Source of the DNA: Proliferodiscus dingleyae
Lineage: Eukaryota; Ascomycota; Leotiomycetes; Helotiales; Lachnaceae
Assembly (NCBI GenBank): GCA_003988795.1
Contig: QYAK01000002.1
Coordinates: 868,001-932,000 of the forward strand
Direction: 5' to 3'
Length of the DNA stretch: 64,000 nucleotides
Below, one piece after another: positions 56,846 to 64,000 of the stretch. The position numbers were made by a program, and so were the translations under genes. Position 1 is the first letter of the stretch, and the number at the start of each line of letters is the position of its first letter. Under the pieces are notes generated by a model that worked only from the letters and a program-made list of their open reading frames with translations, was not told where the DNA came from and did no database searches.

Positions 56846-58514
56846 CTAATGAGATATGCGTTTCTGTCTCCACGATTCGCCTTTATGATAATCAATAAAA
56901 AAGAGACCTGTAGCAAGTAAACATAATCCGCCCATGAATGTAAATGTCCAGCCAATACCAACTGCATTTATCATGCTTTGCAAAAACGATACTGTAATAG
57001 CTGCCAGTGTACATCGGATCATGTTACTGGAAGCCTGAGCTGCTGCGGGCATTCGATAATTCTTGTCCACCAACAGGGTGTTGTAGATCTTGAGTGCGCC
57101 AATCAGTTAGGGACCTTGCATAGCTACGTATTAGGCGACACTTACACTGAAAACGAGCTGCATACAAAACCCTACAACGAACTGGAAGGTGAGCGGAATG
57201 GCAATGTGCTTCCAGGTGTCAACTGTCGAACGTTTCAAGATACTTGGGAAAGGCAGACCGTGTGATACTGTAAAACCCAACCAAAAGCAGTCACTGAGCA
57301 GGAAGTAGCAAGCATAGGTATCCATATTAAACACAGCCGCGCTTTTTCCACACAGAACTTATCGAGGTCATCTCCCACTGTTTTATCCGTAGAGAGCCCT
57401 CGCTTTAACCTGGCATTGCGCCACGCTTTGTCTAAAAGCCGACCCGAGAAAAAAGTCGATACCACGCCGCCTATTCCGAAAGGAAGATATATGAGGCCGG
57501 CTTCCAACTGGTTCAGCTTGTATATTGCAACAGAAATTGTAGAGAGCGAGGCGTTAATAGAGGTATAGACGACGTAGATGAAGCCACAGGCAAAAATAAT
57601 AGTCGCGTTATCTTTCCGGGAGAGTATTACAAGAGACTTGAGTGGATTAGGCGCTCGCCACTTATAGCTTGAAATGCTATTGCTATTCTTATCCTCCCAG
57701 TGACACATGACAACGGGAATGGGCAGGCGAAGGTACTTTGGCGGCCGCATTGATCCATTACCCACAATATTGCGAGAAGTCTCGGGTAGAAACAGCAACA
57801 TGATTGACAAGCATGATCCGGAAGCAATGCACAGGAACCAGAATATCCAGGGCCAGCCTGCAGCAAATGTCAGACCACCTCCGAGTATGGGCCCAAAGCT
57901 TGGAGCAATTGTTATCCTCTAGAGTGTAAGCGCATTATCTCGATGATGACACTGGACCTACGCAAAAGACACCAAAGCGGCAAATGTTCCTCTTTCTGCC
58001 GGAGATGCAACATCGGTGACGACACCGTAGGCAATTGAGAATGTGCCTGGAGATATCAGCTGGAGATTCAAGACAAGCTCGTAGCATCACTACCAGAAAT
58101 TGCCAAAGCTTGTAGTATTCGAAGGCCCACAAGTGCAGAGTACGAGTGCGATAAAGCGATAGCTAGATTGGCGACGAAGTATACGCACAAAGTAAATACG
58201 TAAAGTAGTCGTCGTCCTAGTATGTCAGCAGCGTCACCGACCAGAGCTGGCGCGATGGCTGCTACTGACATATATGTAGTAACGGTCAGGTTAATCTTGC
58301 TAATTGAGACACCTAACGTCATCGATAGAGTGGGTATGGCAGGATAGTAGATGAAACTGCTTAAAGTCGAGAACCAGGCAGCATAAGAGACTGTGGCGAC
58401 GATGAGCCATTTCTCAGCTGTTGTGAAAGTTGAATATTTCTCGACTTCCGTGTTTATACAACCATTCTCCAATGTTTCCCCCAGAACCTCGTCTGTTCTT
58501 GTATTAGTACTCAT
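56846..58514 (-). CDS. MFS transporter, DHA1-type (drug:H+ antiporter-like)
   Basis: Exons on the minus strand: 58514-58094, 58046-57962, 57916-57259, 57208-57146, 57088-56846 (489 aa). The joins give the conserved LQALAISGTFSIAYGVVTDVASPAERG (antiporter motif C-like region and loop) and PSFGPILGGGL, and the last joins HIAIPLTFQFVVGF to IYNTLLVD. About 12 membrane helices; the DILGRRLLY loop after helix 2 matches the MFS signature. The closest pattern is the DHA1 group of polyamine/drug exporters (QDR, FLU1 type). The substrate is unknown. The fourth exon is only 63 bases and its donor (GTCTGC) is weak, so that join is less sure. It precedes an SDR and a Zn2Cys6 regulator. Confidence 0.85.
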
Positions 58515-59423
58515 TGTATTAGTAGGTAGTTTTAGGCATAGATGGATATGAACAAAGCTTGGTTCAACGTTGAGACCGGAGCGCTGGCCAGCGTGCGTCG
58601 TGGATATCACAGGTAATGCAAGCTGAGTTGTCAAACGCAAGGCATTGGATGCAGAGACAAGCGAAAATCGACCAGGGGAGAGTAGGCAGCGCAATCGCGG
58701 ATCGGCACTTGCTGACCCTGAGTAGAACTACACAGAGGTACGGGTAATAGGTTGTTCCGTGAGTAGCAAGGATTGGCGAGAATTTCATAGCGAAGCGGCT
58801 ACTTCTAAGCTTGTTGTGATAGGAAACGAGAGTCCATCGTGTTGTTCTAAATAAGTAGGGCTGCATAGGCTCAGTGATTACCCAATATTTTAAACGACAT
58901 AATAATGAGACAAGATCCTCTACTAGCCAATATCAGAACAATGACCTTTTTCTAGGACTGAAGGGTCAGATAGAATATTCACTCCAATGTGAAGGCGATT
59001 CCTCTTTTTGCACGCATCATACGCACAAAGATATTTTTTCCCATGTGGTGCATCTACACCTGCTGAAGTTGGCCATGCTCTCATTCTCGTTTTCACGACG
59101 ACGCCCAAGTCTACGTATGTAGCCTTTGAGTATACCTTATACGACGAGCCTGGCACACGACTAGAGATGGAAGGACAGTGGGAAAAAGAAACCAATCATG
59201 TCTTTCGGTTCTAATATAGTCAAGTCATGTCATAGGCCCAGAAGAAATACAGTATTCGTGTGTTTGTTCCAGCAGTTCAAGTCTCGACCCTACAGTGATT
59301 TGTTGACCATGTTTCCATCGAAGATTTGACGAGTGAACCTAAAATTTGATTGATTGCATAGTTTTCCGAAAGAGTCTAGTTGTTTGAGTAGCGAATTGAA
59401 ATGATTCGCCATGATCAATTCCT
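58515..59423. other. Promoter region of the MFS gene
   Basis: About 910 bases upstream of the MFS start and downstream of the SDR. The open frames here are short and without motifs. Confidence 0.5.
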
Positions 59424-60331
59424 TCAGAGCCACTCCTTATTTCCATAGTGAGAAACGAAGGAACCCGTCTGTTCCACAGTAAAACCCTCTATGACCTTCT
59501 TTTGCGCAAGAACACTCTCTGTGGCAGTGATAGGACCCTGGAAGTTCGGATAGGCAGTCTGAAGGGACTTAAAAAGCTCCATGATACCCTTCAATTCTTC
59601 ATCGGTTGCTAAAGAACAGTAAGACACAAGGGAGCTTTTGTTATATTTTGTGCTAATGGATGACTTACGTGGAGCTTGCGTATTTACGACTCCTGGGCTG
59701 AGGGCGAGAGTCATGATACCTTCGTTCCTGAGCTCAACGGCGTACTTAGCTACGACCATATTTGTCGCGGCTTTCATAGAGGAATAAACCACGGAGCCGG
59801 GAACTTTGGCGTTGACGGCCATTTCAGTATCTGCCATGCCGGTCGAGATTACTGTGATTTTCTTCACGGTTCCCTTGCGGACCAAAGGCAGGAAGGCGTT
59901 GATTGAGTAGATAACTCCAAGCACATTGACCTCCAGGCTCTCAATCATCTCCTGTTTGAGCTCGGCTGCTTTTCCAGTAAAACCTGACGGGTGGAATCTC
60001 GCCGATTTAGCTGTCAGATAGGCGCCGTTGACAATGAGGTAATCAACGCCTTGCGTGACCTTTGCAACTTCGGCAGCTGCCTTCTCCATGGAGTCACTAT
60101 CAGCCATGTCGGCCGAGAAGAGGTGCACATTTTTGATCAAATCAGCGTCGAGTTTCGCCTGAACTTTCTCAACGGAGCGGACAAGTCCAATAACAGTGTT
60201 GCCCGAGTCTTTGCTCAGCTGATGAAGCCATTCATACTAGCTAAGAGTTAGCTCACGAAGTGAAAATGCAAGTCGAACAGGTCATTTACTCCGAGACCAC
60301 GAGAAGCACCAACAATAACATATGAAGCCAT
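59424..60331 (-). CDS. Short-chain dehydrogenase/reductase
   Basis: Exons on the minus strand: 60331-60290, 60236-59669, 59608-59424 (264 aa). The tiny first exon encodes MASYVIVGASRGLG, so the cofactor site (TGxxxGxG equivalent, here GASRGLGY) spans intron 1. Further motifs: VDYLIVNGAY (NAG-like), VISTGMA (catalytic Ser), and Y165-S-S-M-K169. Intron 2 (60 bases, in frame, stop-free) has a GTAAGT donor and TTTAG acceptor and lies after NTQAPP. The protein is a classical SDR, NAD(P)-dependent, of the carbonyl-reductase-like fungal group. The substrate cannot be assigned. It sits between the MFS transporter and the Zn2Cys6 gene, which fits a small metabolic unit. Confidence 0.9.
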
Positions 60332-60965
60332 TTTTTGGATTTGGATGTGGGTCTGGTCTGGACTTAGTGGAAAGCTTGAGTAGATTTATTCGAGAGAATT
60401 TGACGTTTGGTGTTTTATTGTTGTGAGCTCCTGAGGTCTGCGTGGGCTAGATGTTCTTGAATCGTTTAATGTGAGATGCTGCTGAGGACTCTACCCGCCC
60501 ACACCAAGGTCTTATATAGATCCATAATTCAGCTCACGTAACTAAAGACTTCCAGAAGAAAATTAGAAATCAGGAATTGCTTGGGTAAAGTTACAGTCCA
60601 TTACAAATATACATCTGGGAGTTGATGAGTGCATAAGACAGCAGACCATGAGTCGTAATGTGGATACAAAGCTTTTGCCTACAGCCGCGGAAGGGGTGTG
60701 CGGGATCAGTCTCGAACCGCCGACCCCCTTGTCTAGTAAGTAAGTCATAATAGTCGTTCGCTCACTACTACGAAGACTGACTAATCATTTCACATTCCGC
60801 CGATACTCCACCTCACTTCTCACCCGCGCACTCTTTGCACGAAACGCTGTTCAGGCCATTAATCATCTGGCATCTTGAATCCAATTTCGGGAATCGGGAC
60901 TCTTTGGCTGTTCTGAGGTAATTTCTTATTGATCCGTCCATCTTTCTGTTGCCCGTCTTCTCCCC
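60332..60965. promoter_or_regulatory. Divergent promoter of SDR and Zn2Cys6 genes
   Basis: About 630 bases between divergent starts. A TATATAAG sequence on the SDR strand lies at 60512-60519. A tRNA B-box-like GGTTCGAG occurs near 60710 on the minus strand, but no complete tRNA can be folded. Confidence 0.5.
60512..60519 (-). promoter_or_regulatory. TATA-box-like element of the SDR gene
   Basis: TATATAAG on the minus strand, about 185 bases before the SDR ATG. This is a plausible distance for a fungal TATA element with a short leader. Confidence 0.45.
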
Positions 60966-62801
60966 ATGGCGGGTCGCAAACGGAGCAAGGGCGGCTGTTG
61001 GACCTGTAAACTGCGAAGAAAGAAATGCGACGAGGGAAGGCCATCATGCGCAGTTTGTCTATCCCTGGATATCACTTGTCATGGCTATGGCCCAAAACCG
61101 CCGTGGATGGATGGCGGTGACGCCGAGAAGGAAAAAATAGAAGCCCTGCGTCAGCGGGTCAAAGAGATCACAAACCACAAGCGCAAACTTCAAGCCCGCC
61201 GGAATGTTCCTCAGTCCCTACAGATCGGAAAGTATCAGGACAATGATCATGTGGAAATTACTCCCGTATCCAAGGATGATGTGCATCATACATCGCAGGC
61301 TTTGTCCGCTTCGGACGAGTCTTACTTTAGCAACCTGAGCGATTCCCGGATTGTGCGCCAGTCTCCCAAGCAGTCAGAAAGTACAGCCAGGGCCGATAGT
61401 GACCCAGTTCAGCAAATACCTGCTCCTTCTGATAGCGATTTAGGTCAAGTAAAAGTACACAGGCAGACTCCTAAATTACCGGAAGACGAAGCGGGCCTTT
61501 TGGTGCATTATCTGGATTATATATTTCCGTTACAATTCCCATTCCACAAACACAGCGCAGCCAAAGGCGGGCGAGGATGGCTTCTTGCCATTCTGATGCA
61601 ATTCGATCCGCTATATCATGCGACTCTCAGTGTCGCTTCTTATCATCAGCACTTCGAAGTTTTCGCTCACGAGTACAGACTTCGCTTTGGCAGCTTCACT
61701 CACGCACGCGACTTACCGGGCTGTTGGGGACTGGAAGCGCAGTTGACGGAACATATTCTCTCGATAAGGAGGATCGGTAAGCTCGTGCAGCGCCTGGAAA
61801 ATCGTAGGAAGAGCCAGTCAGAACTAAAGTTAGTTGACTATGTTGAACTTATTGCGTGTATGGCGTCCCTAATCTCGCTCGAGGTAAGATATTCCTGTGT
61901 TTTACCTATTATATATGAGCCTAACAAAACATACGAACAGACGTTGAAAGGAGACAGTGACAGCTGGCAGGTCCACTTGAAAGCAGCTGCACATATTCTT
62001 CCTCTCGCCTGCAAGGCGTTTCAATCTGACCAGGCGAAAGACCTCTCGAACACGTATAAACAAGCATTCCGGTTCTTCTCGGCTGCGTTGATGTGGTATG
62101 GTATACAGTCTTTCATGACCACGGGAGCCCCGCCATGCACAGAAAATGCAGAAGTAGAGCTTTCGAATTTATATGTACCAATAAGCGATTTTGCAGGCTG
62201 TGACGAATGGGTCATCCGAGAAATCTTGAATATCATAAAGCTTGGGCATTGGAAAGAGACCATGAAGTCGAAGAAGAAACTCAGCGTTCGAGAACTCACG
62301 ACACGTGCCCTGAAGATAGAGACATGTCTGAAGAGCGAGATCAGTACGGTATCAGAAAGCATAGAACGAAGTTCATATGTTGATTTCTTCGACAACCGCT
62401 CAGACTACATTAAACTGCTGGTCACACGCATATTTGGTTACAGCGCCCTTATCTATTTGTATATGATCGAATCTGGACCATGTCCAGACGTGCCGGAGAT
62501 CCATGTGAATGTCTCTAAAACGATTGAAGGGTTCAAGGCACTTCCCCAGGCAGAACTCGTCCGTAGCCTCTCCTGGCCACTATGCATAGCGGGATCTATG
62601 GCAACCGGAGATCAAGAGGCGGCTTTTCTCGATATTGCTACCAAGGCAAAAATCAATCAGTCTCCTTTTGGGAGCTCGCAACATGCCCTTGCGATTATAG
62701 AGGAGTGTTGGCGCATGCGAAAGAGCGAGGGCTTTGCAGAGGCAAACATAGACTGGAGAACTGCAATGCGGAATTTGGGTCTCAATATATTGCTAGTTTG
62801 A
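60966..62801 (+). CDS. Zn2Cys6 fungal transcription factor
   Basis: Exons 60966-61883 and 61941-62801 (592 aa). The N-terminus has a complete binuclear zinc cluster, C-x2-C-x6-C-x6-C-x2-C-x6-C, with the basic KLRRKK run between the second and third cysteines. A short coiled helix follows (KEITNHKRKLQAR), then a Ser-rich linker. The remainder is an all-helical fungal-specific transcription-factor domain beginning LLVHYLDYIFPLQFPF. The 57-base intron is in frame and stop-free, with a GTAAGA donor, CCTAAC branch and ACAG acceptor. Such regulators bind CGG-type half-sites as dimers in the nucleus. Its position beside the SDR and MFS genes suggests a pathway-specific regulator, which is inference. 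Confidence 0.9.
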   Translation: MAGRKRSKGGCWTCKLRRKKCDEGRPSCAVCLSLDITCHGYGPKPPWMDGGDAEKEKIEALRQRVKEITNHKRKLQARRNVPQSLQIGKYQDNDHVEITPVSKDDVHHTSQALSASDESYFSNLSDSRIVRQSPKQSESTARADSDPVQQIPAPSDSDLGQVKVHRQTPKLPEDEAGLLVHYLDYIFPLQFPFHKHSAAKGGRGWLLAILMQFDPLYHATLSVASYHQHFEVFAHEYRLRFGSFTHARDLPGCWGLEAQLTEHILSIRRIGKLVQRLENRRKSQSELKLVDYVELIACMASLISLEVRYSCVLPIIYEPNKTYEQTLKGDSDSWQVHLKAAAHILPLACKAFQSDQAKDLSNTYKQAFRFFSAALMWYGIQSFMTTGAPPCTENAEVELSNLYVPISDFAGCDEWVIREILNIIKLGHWKETMKSKKKLSVRELTTRALKIETCLKSEISTVSESIERSSYVDFFDNRSDYIKLLVTRIFGYSALIYLYMIESGPCPDVPEIHVNVSKTIEGFKALPQAELVRSLSWPLCIAGSMATGDQEAAFLDIATKAKINQSPFGSSQHALAIIEECWRMRKSEGFAEANIDWRTAMRNLGLNILLV

Positions 62802-63317
62802 AAGACATCATGTATATATAAGGGCCATCATCATGTCTAACTACTGGAATATATCTCCGACGAATTCGTGTAGCAAATCTGATGATATGTTCTTGTCTAA
62901 ATCTTGTCTCTTACCCCACTTGTTACCCCTCATCACCGATAGGGGAGGCTATGAGACAAGGAAACCCTTGATTTGATACTGAGCAGCACTAACCTGTCAG
63001 CGGGGTATAACATCCTTTGAGATTCGTCACTCAGCAACAACAGAAGCGCATGCAAGAGTTTGAAGTCAACTGAGAAGAAAATCTAGATCCTTATGATAAG
63101 AAATAAAACAAAGCACCAGCTACGGTCCTCCCGAGAAACTCCAGCAAGCCGTCCATCAAGCCACCAATATAATCAGAGAAGCATCTTCATCGAACGGTAA
63201 CACACAACAACAGCACGACATGGCTTCACAATTATGAAAGGCAATCATAATTTGGAAAACTAAACCTTGCTAAATATCACATCTCTACGTGAGGAATGTG
63301 GCCGATTTGCCTCGACG
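62802..63317. other. Intergenic, no gene seen
   Basis: About 515 bases, AT-leaning, containing the 3' flank of the transcription-factor gene. Confidence 0.5.
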
Positions 63318-63608
63318 ATGGAACCGACACGCCTATTCAAACTCTTTGCGAGCACACGTACTGCCCTGGACCGTATTGAAAATTGCTGCAAATCCGCTGC
63401 GACAGCAGCCAGGGACGAATTTCGAATCGAGTGTCATGGCGACGGAGGAAACTGCGCCAAGGTATTTATCCTAGCTGAGTTGAAGGACTTTCCCTCCTCA
63501 TACACTTGTCTATATTGTCTGGAGCGAGCGAATATGTACTTTTTATCTGTGCACGGCATGGCGACCCGCTGTCCATTTCGCTCACAAGCAGGTCAGCAGC
63601 AGGTATAG
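63318..63608 (+). CDS. Small Cys-rich hypothetical protein, 96 aa
   Basis: ATG at 63318 in a frame open from 63267. The protein has seven Cys residues, among them Cys-Cys in the helical N-terminal part and a C-x2-C pair (SYTCLYCLE), no signal peptide and no recognised family. The frame ends just after a CAG|GTATAG sequence that could be a splice donor, so it may be the first exon of a longer gene. The edge of the window limits the call. Confidence 0.3.
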   Translation: MEPTRLFKLFASTRTALDRIENCCKSAATAARDEFRIECHGDGGNCAKVFILAELKDFPSSYTCLYCLERANMYFLSVHGMATRCPFRSQAGQQQV

Positions 63609-64000
63609 ACTTCGTTGTTTACGCCCATTCTATAATTCAGCCTCTTTTACACCCAGGTGTTCGCGTGTTCGTCCACACTAAGCCCAAAAGGCAGGAGTCG
63701 AAGCGAGGAACCCAGAGTAATCGAGCACACTACCGAGAAGGATTTATGTCCTGTGCTGTACCTGCATACGGTAGGATATTATGCCTATATGTAGATCTGC
63801 AAAGAGCACGAGCTTCTTCGTCTCTTTCTTTAGATCCCGGCTTTAGGAGAATTCTCCGAACCTGATCCTGGGGTGGTGGACGGGGACGGGATCGAGATGT
63901 ACAAGGTCCAGCACCCGTGGTTCAATGATTTGCTGTTCTGCCGATCTATATACCGTACTGTGCTGTATGGATGATATATCAATTCTAAGATTTCGAGATG
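63609..64000. other. Right edge, no gene supported
   Basis: An open frame at 63506-63865 overlaps the preceding call in another frame and has no motif. It could hold a later exon of the gene at 63318 or nothing. Confidence 0.35.

Noticed and set aside
60680..60790. tRNA-like sequence with GGTTCGAG B-box on the minus strand
   Set aside because: The T-stem has a mismatch and no acceptor stem pairs with the 3' side, so no full tRNA can be drawn.

Overview
The window looks like nuclear DNA of a filamentous ascomycete (Pezizomycotina). The genes carry one to four short GT-AG introns, mostly 45-77 bases, often with a CTGAC or CTAAC branch site. The families are typical of the group: CFEM, GH72/GEL, Zn2Cys6, Clr5-ankyrin, NACHT-WD40 and UstP-like S41. 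A helotialean origin is a guess only. All exon joins below come from reading splice signals and frame. Each spliced model given with exons closes in frame, but none is confirmed by transcripts.

Layout. 0.5-3.1 kb: a CFEM-type membrane protein with a very long cytoplasmic tail. 3.1-7.2 kb: a gene-poor stretch. 7.2-8.2 kb: an NmrA-like reductase. 9.4-10.2 kb: an unknown gene. 11.4-13.8 kb: a secreted S41-family protease. 14.5-21.1 kb is a housekeeping block: the kinetochore protein Dsn1/Mis13, the RNA helicase Dbp5, and the F-BAR/C1/SH3 actin regulator Bzz1, which is divergent from Dbp5. 21.8-22.4 kb: a small Ser/Thr-rich protein, then a second gene-poor stretch to 25.9 kb. 25.9-27.4 kb: a GEL/GAS beta-1,3-glucanosyltransferase. 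28.7-30.6 kb: two unknown genes.

31.4-36.8 kb holds a HET-S/SesA-like candidate cell-death effector, tail-to-tail with a large Clr5-ankyrin protein. 37.6-42 kb: an unknown 97-aa protein, a fungal transcription-factor-like protein and an F-box-like (LPAEVR) protein. 42.5-47.2 kb: a CSC1/OSCA-type calcium channel and a GT8 glycosyltransferase. 48-49 kb: a small ankyrin protein. 49.7-50.9 kb: a fructosamine/ketosamine-3-kinase. 51.7-56.7 kb: a fungal NLR of hydrolase-NACHT-WD40 type. 56.8-62.8 kb: an MFS transporter, a short-chain dehydrogenase and a Zn2Cys6 regulator. These form a small accessory metabolic group with no backbone enzyme in view.

The best candidate for something unusual is the 31-57 kb region. 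It combines an NLR sensor with a possible amyloid-motif death effector and two ankyrin proteins, the kind of gene set used in fungal nonself recognition. Several introns (CFEM gene, bzz1, the effector, SDR, Zn2Cys6 regulator) are multiples of three without stops, so naive open reading frames run through them.
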